A stretch of 44,322 nucleotides of DNA from Conidiobolus incongruus B7586 (lineage: Eukaryota; Entomophthoromycota; Entomophthoromycetes; Entomophthorales; Conidiobolaceae), in contig JNEM01009194.1 in assembly GCA_000697335.1 (NCBI GenBank), positions 1-44,322 of the forward strand, read 5' to 3'. Both the position numbers and the translations under genes were made by a program. The number at the start of each line of letters is the position of its first letter. Within the stretch, counting starts at the first letter, position 1. The notes under the pieces are model-generated. The model did not search any database, had not been told where the DNA came from, and was given only the letters and a program-made list of their open reading frames with translations. Below, piece after piece: positions 33,382 through 42,769 of this stretch.

Positions 33382-33864
33382 ATGCCTAAAGTCATTTCAA
33401 AGTTTTCAGTATCAACATCAGACCAAAATTCTAAAAAATTAGAAACTCAGTCCATTAATGTATACTACTGCATCTGCGGCGAATACTGTCTAATAATGGA
33501 TAACTTAATAGAAAATATAAATCAAAGGAATACTGATAGAAGCTTTATTCTAAATAAAAATGAATTAAATTTCAAATTGAACGTGAATGACCATAAATTT
33601 GTATTAATTAAAAGGTATGTTTTGTTTTCAAGCTATTTTTAATATGCATTTTATTAATGATGCTGTATATCTTACAGAGAAAAGGGTTTAGAGCTCCAAA
33701 AACGTTTCAACTGTACCCGATGTGAACTCCCTTTAGGATATTATGGAAACATCCGCCTTCAAAATGGAGAAAAGGTAGAATGTGCATATATCTTTGAAGG
33801 AGCAGTTGTAAGTACACAAGCTAAATTACCGACACGAATTTCCCAGCGTAGAGGTGATCATTAA
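33382..33864 (+). CDS. STEEP1 (CXorf56)-like zinc protein
   Basis: Two exons, 33382-33614 and 33678-33864 (63-nt intron); 139 residues. MPKVISK at the N-terminus, VYYCICGEYCLIMD (Cys30, Cys32) and NCTRCELPLGY (Cys90, Cys93) followed by an IFEGAVVSTQ-type strand match the STEEP1/CXorf56 family, whose human member starts MPKVVSR and carries YYCLCG and C-KCGLPLFY. Human STEEP1 (222 residues) helps STING leave the ER through PI3P formation; fungi have no STING, so the ancestral role is probably a general ER-exit or trafficking one. The long charged C-terminal half of the human protein is missing here. The stop codon shares TTAA with the opposing CTF8 stop. Confidence 0.82.
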
Positions 33865-34250
33865 CTAGTCTTATTCGTGATTAATCCAGGACGACCTTCG
33901 AACAAGAGTTTCTCTCTGATTATGCACCGTAAATTGTAAGTTAAGTTGTTTGAAGCTTGAGCCTCCTGATGGCTGCTTTGGTTGACAATTAAAGCCAATG
34001 GCTCCTTCAAAACTGTACGCGTGCCGACGAGCTGTTGATTGCCTATATTAAGTTTGGGACGATTCTATTAAAATAAGCAATATGCTATACTAAAATTTAT
34101 AATAAAGATTACCTCATCAGTCAAATCCAAGTCACCAATGGTTAAATTATTTAAAGATGGTTGATTACTTTCGAAAGTTCCTTGAAGTTCTATTAATATC
34201 AGTTCATTATTATTGGTGCTGTTGGATTTCTTAATAAATATTTGAACCAT
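33861..34250 (-). CDS. CTF8: CTF8, subunit of the Ctf18 clamp loader
   Basis: Two exons, 34250-34113 and 34064-33861 (48-nt intron); 113 residues (human 121). It starts MVQIFIK like CTF8 (MVQIVI), then LILIELQGTFE, GDLDLTDE, and after the intron LNIGNQQLVGTRTVLKEPLALI (family GHHILYGKI-LEKPFAVL) and IIREKLLFEGRP near the end (family IKDKILFKTRPKP). It works with Dcc1 and Ctf18 in the alternative RFC that loads PCNA for sister-chromatid cohesion and replication checkpoint signalling. It is convergent with the STEEP1-like gene, overlapping by 4 nt. Confidence 0.9.
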
Positions 34251-36064
34251 GTTGAAATCTAGATAAGTCAATTAAATTTGGTCATCACTTGAAATAATTG
34301 ATTTATGTTAATTAATTTTAGATTTTTTCATATGGGACAAATTTATGATTAAAAATTGGTTTGAATTCAATATAAAACATTAACTCTACACTCTATATAA
34401 AATAATATATGTAAATCTATATTTGGATCACTAAAAATCAATCTATTATTTCAAAATTTATATGGCAATATTTTAAAGCTAATAATAGGAATATATTTCA
34501 GCTTGAATGTCGAATTGATAAATGTAAATAAATTATTTGATTAATATAAATAAAAATATTAAATATTTTGGAAATTATAAACTCTAATAAATTTATCAAA
34601 TATACCATATTTTGTTCATTTTTTTTATTATTGATTAGAGTACAAATATATTTTCAAATATTAGTATTACTTAATTGGAATTTATATTATATCTATTTAT
34701 TTCGAAGAAAATATCATACTACTTCAAATGCATATCCTTGATTGAATCATGAATAAATTTAACTTTCACTTCAGTATATATTTGTTATAATATTATTACT
34801 TTATACTGATTTCTTAAGTTATAACGTCAATATCGTAATTATTTATAAGTAAATCGTTTATTAAAAACATCATAATATAATATGATATATTAATTACAAA
34901 TTGAATTTTATTTTTATATATCTGCTTAAATTAGATCAAATATTTTAAAGTAATAGAAATTTAATATTAATAATAACAAATGATATATTTCAAAGAAATA
35001 AACTATATTACCTCAAAAATACTAATGGCAATTAATTAAAAGATATAACATTATACAAATTGCAAAATGACCAATTCATATTATCAGTCTATAAACTATT
35101 TAGTTTTTTATTGGAATTGAACCTAATAAAATTATGTTTATAATTGATCAAATTAAAATTTAATTCTGATAATAGATGAATTATACAAAATTAAATGATT
35201 AATTTAGTAGGTATTTGAAATATTTTATACTAGATTAAAATTATAAAAAAATGGTGAAAATTATTGATTAATCTCACTACATGTAGCTTTATATTTCAAA
35301 ATTAATTATGGTTAGAGTTTATAATTGCCATTAAAAATTCAAATTAATTAGGCTAAAAGATTACAGAATATTAAAATTTTAAATTAATAAATTCATATAT
35401 AAATTATATCATCAAAAATTAAGTCATTATTAATATAGTGTAAAAATCATACTGATAATTAGTATCTATTTTTTCACAGTTTATAAGTTTATAAATATAT
35501 TATCTGGTTATATTTAAAAAATTATATTACAAAATTCCGAATAGAAATAAATATATCTCAGTTTAATGATATAAGCAATTCAATTTTAATATTTCATATT
35601 ATATCACAATAAATGAACTTGTATATTTCTGTTCTAATAACTATTATTGTCAATTAGGAGTTGATTTGACTTCATTTTACACTAAATTTATAATAAATAC
35701 ATAATTTTAATTAGTATATTAATATAAAATTTATCTAAGAAATTTTTATGGAAGTATCAAGATATACTTTGTATAAAGAAACAAAGTATATCTTTGGGTA
35801 ACAATGAATGTGGATTTTGATTAAATCATCCGAATTTAAAAATTTAATATGAGTAAAAATGATTTTAGATCTTCACAAAATAATGAATATAAATTTAACA
35901 CTAAAAATTAGAATAAAGGGTTAATTGAATAATTTCCGTAGTCTTTGTAACTGTTCGCCAAGCTTCATATTTATCACCACTTATTATAATATTATAAAAT
36001 TTTAATATAAATATTTTTTATATTTAATTTAATTCTTTTCCAAATTTTTAATCTAATTTTTAAA
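34251..36064. other. AT-rich intergenic region with a hairpin
   Basis: A 1.8-kb spacer between divergent genes CTF8 (-) and the M50B-like protease (+). Apart from a perfect 14-bp inverted repeat at 35759-35794, I see no structured element and no credible frame. Confidence 0.5.
35759..35794. repeat. Perfect 14-bp inverted repeat (hairpin)
   Basis: AAGATATACTTTGT at 35759-35772, an 8-nt loop, then its exact reverse complement at 35781-35794. It lies 270 bp upstream of the M50B-like ATG. No flanking direct repeats or transposon ends are evident. Confidence 0.85.
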
Positions 36065-36999
36065 ATGAACTCTCAACCAACACCAATTTCACTTACACCT
36101 ACTGAAGATCAAACCAAGACTCTTTACATTATTGCAGGGTATTCAGTTGCTATATTGTTTTTATGGAATGTACCCTACCTCAGAACGATATTATACCCAT
36201 TCAAAGTATACTTAGTACTTTAAAATATTAAATTTATTTATTCACTTAATATAATTTAGTTAGTAACGGTAGCATTTCATGAAATGGGTCACGCTCTAGC
36301 TGGTCTGTGTACAGGTGCTAAAATCATTTCTATTGAAGTGGATCCTGAACAAGGAGGAGCAACCAGAATGGTAAATAAATAAACCAAATTTGCTAGCTTC
36401 AACTTATTGATCATTTGAAATAGAGAGGTGGTACTGATTGTTGGACACTACCTGCAGGTAAACTTCAAAAGTTCTACATTAAATAACTTCATACTGATAT
36501 TTTAATAGGCTATTTGGGTAGTTCTTTAATCGGAGCTTTTATGGTATTCTGTGGATTTAATGTCTTGGCTTCAAAAATCATGTCAGTAGTCATTGGATTA
36601 TGTCTATTGGGATGCTTATTTTGGGCTAAAAATTGGTTATTGAGGGGATTAACTGTATTATTCATAGGATTGATCGCTTTATTATGGTGGTTCCAAAATG
36701 GTATCGGCTTAAGATATTTTATCTTATTTATGGGGTAAGTTCATTATTTTTAATAATATAAAATATTCTAATGTATTGCATTTAGAGTTATGAGTGGATT
36801 ATACAGTCTTTGGGATATTGTAGAAGATTTAGTAGTGCGTAAAGTGAATGAAAGTGATGCAAGTAGATTTGCAAAAATGTGCCATATGCCTTCTCAATTT
36901 TGTGGTTTTATTTGGTTTTTAATCTCTTTGATATTTATGATTGCGGGTATACTGTTTGGAATAATTGCCTTTAAATCAGCCGATCAAGTACCAGCATAA
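36065..36999 (+). CDS. M50B-like membrane zinc metallopeptidase
   Basis: Five exons: 36065-36205, 36260-36370, 36424-36457, 36509-36734, 36786-36999; 241 residues. An N-terminal membrane helix (about 20-35) is followed by VTVAFHEMGHALAG with zinc-ligand motif H54-E-x2-H58, then EVDPEQGGATRMRGG and LPAGYLGSSLIGA. Several more membrane helices surround VMSGLYSLWDIVEDLV and VNESDASRFAKMC. This block order is typical of the Peptidase_M50B-like family (PF13398 type) of fungi and bacteria, a short branch of site-2-protease-like intramembrane peptidases. Substrate and compartment are unknown. It converges on the beta-adaptin appendage gene with 79 bp between stops. Confidence 0.9.
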
Positions 37000-37078
37000 C
37001 TTTAGCCTTTGCCAAACTTTTATAAATTCAATATTTACATATTTTTGACTTTTAATAAATAATTTTGGATTTCATTTA

Positions 37079-37871
37079 TTAAGACTTTAAAATATTACCA
37101 ATGGCTTCTAATATTGTGTAAACAAGTGGCGAGTTAGTCGGTTTAATCGTGATGGTACATTGTTGAATTGGTAACTGATAAAATCCAATTTCAATTAAAA
37201 ATAAATTTCCATTATTCAATTTTAATGATATAAATAAATAATACTAAATATTAAATACATTAATAAATTTGATAAATCATGAAAATTGTATATATTATTA
37301 CCTTATTATTAATTAATCTATCAGCTACTGTAAACACATTATTTAAATGTAATTTTTCTCTAATTTGCTTAACTGTACCAATTGGATTAATATTATGAAC
37401 TTCAATTGTATGCTCGCCAATAGCACCATACTCAGGCCATAATTGAAGGAAATCAGATTGATCAAGACATCCCTGTTCGTTGAAAAGGATATGCAGTGAA
37501 AAAGTAGTTTGTGTGAAGAAAATACCTAGATTAGTTCGAAATGCAAGTTGTAACATGTTGATTGGCTCAGCTGGACCGATAGCTCCATTGAGATTGAGGT
37601 CAATAGTCATATCAACACTTTGGAAAGGATTCAAAGCTTGAGGAAATTGAATATTTGGAGCTAAACACAGACCAAAAGGATTCTTGTTTATTTGAATGGC
37701 GAAATCAGTTAATGGATTATTATTACGATTGATTAGTTTTAAGTCAAATTGAATCTTTCCTTTACGTCGACAAAAAGTGCCTAAAATTTCTAAACCTTGG
37801 CTAGTTTGAGGATTAAGCAAAGTAGATTTTGGAGGAATGTAAATAAGATTATCTTGCTCAAATAAATTCAT
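37079..37871 (-). CDS. Free-standing beta-adaptin appendage (AP-1/2 beta ear)
   Basis: Two exons, 37871-37302 and 37243-37079; 244 residues. Residues about 25-130 form the beta-sandwich ear (GLEILGTFCRRKGKIQFDLKL, then LTDFAIQINKNPFGL, matching the MTDFAIQFNKNSFGV of beta1/beta2-adaptin). Residues 130-244 form the platform subdomain: ILFNEQG (NVLFVEDG), LHLNNVFTVADR (NNNVYTIAKR), YLFISLKLNNGNLFLIEI (LYQSLKLTNGIWILAEL), ending ILEAIGNILKS (IYQVYDSILKN). A full beta-adaptin has 700-950 residues with a large helical trunk, which is absent here. Upstream of the ATG the frame meets a TGA and no acceptor is visible, so this is an independent gene or a truncated duplicate. The ear recruits clathrin and accessory proteins. 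The short N-terminal 20 residues resemble the end of the hinge. Confidence 0.85.
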
Positions 37872-38219
37872 ATTGTTATTTCAATTATTTATTTAAAAAG
37901 AATTGTGAATTCTCAATCGTAAGTCACAAGTTTAAATTGAACATCAAACAAATGTAGTTAAAAATTCGAATTATCCCATAAATTTGATTATCATAAAATC
38001 TTATTAAATTTACCATGTTTATCAGCCATCAAATATTATAATTTTTTATTAATATCATCAAAAAGAATACCTTCCAAGTATAATCTTCAATAATTAAATG
38101 ATTCATTAATTCACCATTTAAAATTACTTGTTAAAGGCCAAACACATCAATTAAAATATCAAAAACTGATTGTTTTTGTAAGAGATGTTTTAACTGGTTT
38201 AAATAAGAATTAAATTCAT

Positions 38220-38860
38220 TTTCGACAATTGGGAATTACTCAATTCAACTCTACTCCCATCTCGAAAATTCATGTTATAGCTAATGAGAATAAATCAGAC
38301 AATTACTACTCAATATCTATTAGTCAGATCAAGCAATTAACAAGTGAAACTCACAAACCTAATCCCAAAGAGATATGGGGAGAAGTGAGTATGCCTAATA
38401 TGATTAAATTGAATGAACAGCATTTAAATCAATTTTCTCCTACAGATACCCTTTTGTTTTCTCCCTCTTTTGGACATGGAACAATGGCAAGTTTGATTAG
38501 AACGAGTTTGGGATTGGGATAGCGAAATATTATAAACCTAGCAATTGTCACTTGTTTAATCCAGTTAGTTTGAGATTGCCATAATCCAGCCTGTTTTGAA
38601 CATAATTTATACATATGATCCTAGTGATTTGAAATCATATATCGCCATGGCCTAATATTTAATATAGATGAGCTAAATATAGAACAAATTGATTGGGACA
38701 TGGATAATACACAAAAATTTATGTCAAAGGAGAATATTCATCTTAAACTTACTTGTTTAAACTGCATTCCAAACAAAATGTGCAATGATCAAGTATTAGA
38801 CTCCTTGATATCCGGTTATTTAATAATATCCAAATTAAGGCAGCATTATGATGCTTGAAT
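38220..38860 (+). pseudogene. Unrecognised protein-gene relic
   Basis: A 98-codon frame ending at 38522 has protein-like composition (EIWGEVSMPNMIKLNEQHL, then SPSFGHGTMASLIRT) but no ATG before its middle. A second frame, ending about 38859, contains IDWDMDNTQKFMSKENIHL and a CLNCIPNKMC cluster. Between them the coding character is interrupted. It could be a multi-exon gene I failed to assemble, but no GT-AG pair of the usual 48-67 nt joins the pieces convincingly. A decayed gene is the simpler reading. Family unknown. Confidence 0.35.
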
Positions 38861-40585
38861 TCAGCAATAGACTATCATCAATTATTTACACAAATTATAA
38901 GTAAATATTTATTAATTCTTATTATATATGAATTCTATTTTAACGATTAACATATAATTTATCATTAAAATAAAGGACGTTGGAAATTAGCTGATATTGT
39001 TTAAGTATCAGTTGATATCAATTTATTAAAATGTTTAAAATGATATGGATCTTGTGTATTGTTAATAATGTATATCCATTATTGACATGAACTTAAACGA
39101 ATGAATTGGCCATTGAATCATGAAATCAGTCATTATGTGTATTGCGGATATAATTTAAGTAATTAAACTAGTAACGAAGTCATCATCTCCATTCAAAGTT
39201 AGTTATCCGAATCATTGACACTGGATAACTTTTATTAAATATTGCCTGAATAATTATCGAAATATAAATCAATTATATTAGTAGTCTTACAAAATTAATT
39301 CAGTGTTGTACAATTTTTATTCTTTTTAAATAATTTAATATTAAAATTTAAAAGTTTTTCAAACCAATTTATTAGTAAAATAGTTGCATAGTTGAAAATA
39401 TTTTATTGACAATGTATAAGAATTGTCTATCAAACGTTCCAATATCAATAAATAGAATTAACTAAAAAATGTTAAAATTATTTAATTCATATATTTAATT
39501 TTTAACTAAATATAAGCGCCAATTTAGTGAATATTGCAATTATAAACAAAATTCAATTTATAAAAATCGTGCATGTAAATATCAGGCTAATAATAAATGT
39601 TACATGTTATATTAAATTAATTTCGGAGTATAATAAAAGTTGAAATTTTTAATTATTAATTATTTTCCATTATTATTTCATAAATATTATTGAAAATAAT
39701 GCTTTATGTATAAAACTCAAATTGGTTACTTCAAGAATGGAGTAATTTTCTGACTTAAATATACAATCAGAGAGTTGGGTAACTGGCAAATGCCAATACA
39801 CATCAAGTCGTTAAACAAGCTTAGAAAAAAAGTTGAATCTATAACATAAAATGTGTTTAATAAAACATAATGATAAACATTGTTATCTAATATAATATAT
39901 TTCTAAACATTTTAGAGTTTTCTAACCTAATTAAATATATTTTGTTTTTCAACTAGTTTAATTGCAATATGCAATTTTGCATTAATATTATTTAAATTTT
40001 TAAATGCTTTCAAATAGATAATTGTTTTATTGGCCCAAAATACTTGAAATTACAAAGACTCATATAAGCGAAATATGATGCGTGTGGTAATAGAGCTCAT
40101 ATCTTGGGTTTAGTGAGGTTTTCAATAACATTGGCTTTATGGGGCTTGATATTACTATTCATAATTACAGGCCTTTGATTTGGGCGAAATAAACACTATT
40201 TGGCTATATTTCTCTTTAAAAATATAATATTTATTATATTATTCTTGGTAATTCCTTATATTAATAATAGGTTCAAACTAATATTTTTAAAATTTATAAC
40301 AAAGATCAAAAGTCTTTTATTTTTAAATTTTTAGGTTTAAAAAATTGAGAATGGGCTTTTTAATTTAACCCATATTCTAGATTTTTAATAAAATAATGGT
40401 ATATACGACGAATAACAGATTTCATAAACAGCTATAATTTGCATTAATAGCCTAGGACCTGTTTCATATTATTAAGATTTTAAATTATTAGTATTATTGC
40501 TTATTTCATTTATAAATTGATGATATAAGATACCAATTTGGAGTTTTCCTTATTTAATCCTAAATATCTTTCAATATAAAACAAA

Positions 40586-40795
40586 TTAACCTATAATTAA
40601 TATAAAATCTTCTAGGTAAATCCTTAGACAATAAACAGATATAGTTTTCCATATAACTTTGGACTCCTTATTATTTTGTGGTAGTGATTGATCTCTTATG
40701 ATCAGTTCTAGACTTGTCTTTGATGGAATATTGCCATTTACTAAGCCTATTGATCCAATAATAAATACTATCAAGAGAAAGAGCCTTCTTTCCAA
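40586..40795 (-). pseudogene. Possible remnant of a small secreted protein
   Basis: A 69-codon frame opens with ERRLFLLIVFIIGSIGLVNG, a textbook signal peptide with a small-residue cleavage site, then a polar stretch and a hydrophobic end. There is no in-frame ATG; the nearest upstream codons include a TGA. Either the start lies in an unseen upstream exon or the gene is dead. Confidence 0.25.
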
Positions 40796-41806
40796 ATATT
40801 TTCACCAAATAATGGCGAGTTTTGCTTGCAGATTTATTGAATATTAACAAAATTTGACCAAGGAGCTTTGATCAATTTATCCATGATTGAATAGTGCAAA
40901 ACAATGTATATTTTTAATCGAAGATTATTAAGCCACTAATGATAATAATATAAATATTTTAAAATTTATAAAATAAAGCAAAGGCTTGTTTTGAACAAAT
41001 TGAGATTAATATCTTGTTTTAGAATGAAATTATACTGCCTCAAATTGTTTCAAAAACATTTTTCACACTTTACGATAATTTAGGAAAAATACATTTTTGA
41101 TTTATAAACTGGCATAGTTGATAATATTCAAAACAAAATCTTTATAATTATTGAGTATAATTCGACTATAATAGTCTCAATAATAGAAATTGAAAATTCA
41201 ATTTAATCATCAAAGTAATGATCAATGATATATTGAAAAATATATTATGATAAATTGGAATAATCAATATAATTTATATAAAAATTCATAAATTTTTAAC
41301 ATTGAATTAATTGAAAAAAGCTGATAAATTTCAAATTTGATGACTAAGAATAATTGCTTCAAATATTGATATAAAACAAGGATTAATTACACCAATGTTT
41401 CTAGATTTCTAAATATATTAGTATCAAATTATCCAATTATGGCCAGATCCTATTAGACTAATAATTTAGTGAATCTCAAGAGATTGTACATAATAATCGT
41501 TTTGTAATCCTTTCAAGAACCTCATGTTTATGTTGTTTGTTCTCATTAAATTGGTCTCATAGAGGGAAAACACCGTAATGTTGCGGCTATCAAAATTTGT
41601 ATGAAACATTTAATAAAAGATTAATGATAGGCGCCAATTATGGAATTACAGTTGAATCCTTTAGAGTGATAAGCAGATTCTCCCAATCACTGCAAGCCTA
41701 TACACGTGATCCCCACCGTTGAATTAGGATTGAGCTTGAAAATTATGAGGAGAAATTGGATGAGCAAATGGAGGAGGGGCTAAATCCAATTTAATTTCAC
41801 ACCGAG

Positions 41807-41814
41807 TATAAATA
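41807..41814 (+). promoter_or_regulatory. TATA box of the orphan basic-protein gene
   Basis: TATAAATA lies 98 bp before the ATG at 41912. The unusually GC-rich 300 bp upstream also hold CACGTG (41703-41708), an AGGGG stress-element-like motif (about 41774-41778) and two CCAAT boxes (about 41684 and 41786). Together they suggest a strong, regulated promoter. Confidence 0.55.
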
Positions 41815-41911
41815 CTCCTGCTCATAAACAAAAATAAACTTTATTTCTGTTTCATTCACTGTCCAACTATTACAAGCACATCTTAGTTTATACTTTGCTT
41901 TATTATTGATT

Positions 41912-42769
41912 ATGCTTGAAGTCAATAATCAAATTCATTCCTCCAAGTTTATGAACTTTGTCACTAAGCTGAAAAAAGTGCCTAAAATTGTTGACGACTG
42001 GTTGATGGCTAAGCAGCATTCTGAAATTCCCGAATATTATGCTGGGATCCATCATTATCACTATACAAGCTCACATTCAAAACATTATTCCCATTCTTCC
42101 AAAGTATCTCCCGGATTTTCGCATAAGCAACGCAATTCTATTTCCAACGAGCTTGCTCCAAACCAACCAAATGGTGCTGTGAAATTTAGACAAGCTAAAG
42201 GGGGGCCACTTGATCGCCCGAAAACGACGTTTGAAACGAGGACTGAGCCACCTCAAATCCCTATTGTTGAAGAGTTAGCACCCATAACACTACAGCAATT
42301 GTTAGTTCAGCCACCACCCGCTCCTTCTAAGTCAGCATGCGCCAAGTCAAAAAAACGCGATTCAGCCACTCAACAGAAGCATGTCTCGCTTCGAAAAGAA
42401 GTCAAGATTATATATAACAACAGCAATCAAAAGATTGTAAAACCCAGATATAGACAATCTAAATTGGATTTTCAAACACAAACACCCCAGTTCCAGGCCA
42501 TTCGTACAAATTTAGCAAATGCTAATGCCAAGCTTGGACTATCTACTCAGAGAGTCAAAGTTGCACATCAGATCCGTAAGCAGCGACAACAAACTTGTGA
42601 AAATGCCAGCTCAGGAGCAGGCGTTTCAGCAACACCAGTAGCACAGTATATTGTTAAATTTCCTACCAACAACAAGCGGATATCCAGGATTGCAGCATTT
42701 GACAGAGCCATAGCTAACAAGAGAGGATCCACGCTTAAACTGTCGCTTACGCCAAAGGTAGCTAGCTAA
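41912..42769 (+). CDS. Basic, low-complexity orphan protein
   Basis: Intronless, 285 residues from the ATG at 41912. I recognise no domain. Residues about 10-35 could form an amphipathic helix (FMNFVTKLKKVPKIVDDWLM). Residues 42-75 are Tyr/His/Ser-rich, and about 110-145 are Pro-rich (VEELAP and QPPPAPSK). The remainder is Lys/Arg/Gln-rich, with two predicted-helical basic stretches near 195-230 and a basic C-terminus (KRISRIAAFDRAIANKRG). Overall it is strongly basic and probably disordered, with no signal peptide or membrane helix. It is much less AT-rich than its flanks and sits behind a clear TATA promoter, so expression is likely. It may bind nucleic acid or a cytoskeletal partner, which is speculation. 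Likely lineage-specific. Confidence 0.65.
   Translation: MLEVNNQIHSSKFMNFVTKLKKVPKIVDDWLMAKQHSEIPEYYAGIHHYHYTSSHSKHYSHSSKVSPGFSHKQRNSISNELAPNQPNGAVKFRQAKGGPLDRPKTTFETRTEPPQIPIVEELAPITLQQLLVQPPPAPSKSACAKSKKRDSATQQKHVSLRKEVKIIYNNSNQKIVKPRYRQSKLDFQTQTPQFQAIRTNLANANAKLGLSTQRVKVAHQIRKQRQQTCENASSGAGVSATPVAQYIVKFPTNNKRISRIAAFDRAIANKRGSTLKLSLTPKVAS

Larger units (their letters stand above)
37872..41911. other. Gene-poor 4-kb region with relics and a promoter
   Basis: Minus-strand segments at about 38225-38060 (FNSYLNQLKHLLQKQ, and NGELMNHLIIEDYTWK ahead of a GT) look like remnants of exons. Plus-strand relics lie at 38220-38860. Around 40080-40340 a hydrophobic plus-strand frame without a start is visible, and at 40795-40586 a signal-peptide-like minus frame lacks an ATG. 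None can be made into a gene. The 41500-41890 part is GC-richer and serves as the promoter of the next gene. Confidence 0.45.

Noticed and set aside
40080-40340. Hydrophobic plus-strand frame (RAHILGLVRFSITLALWGL)
   Set aside because: No start codon, an early stop, and AT-rich DNA readily gives hydrophobic frames. Mentioned only in the spacer entry.
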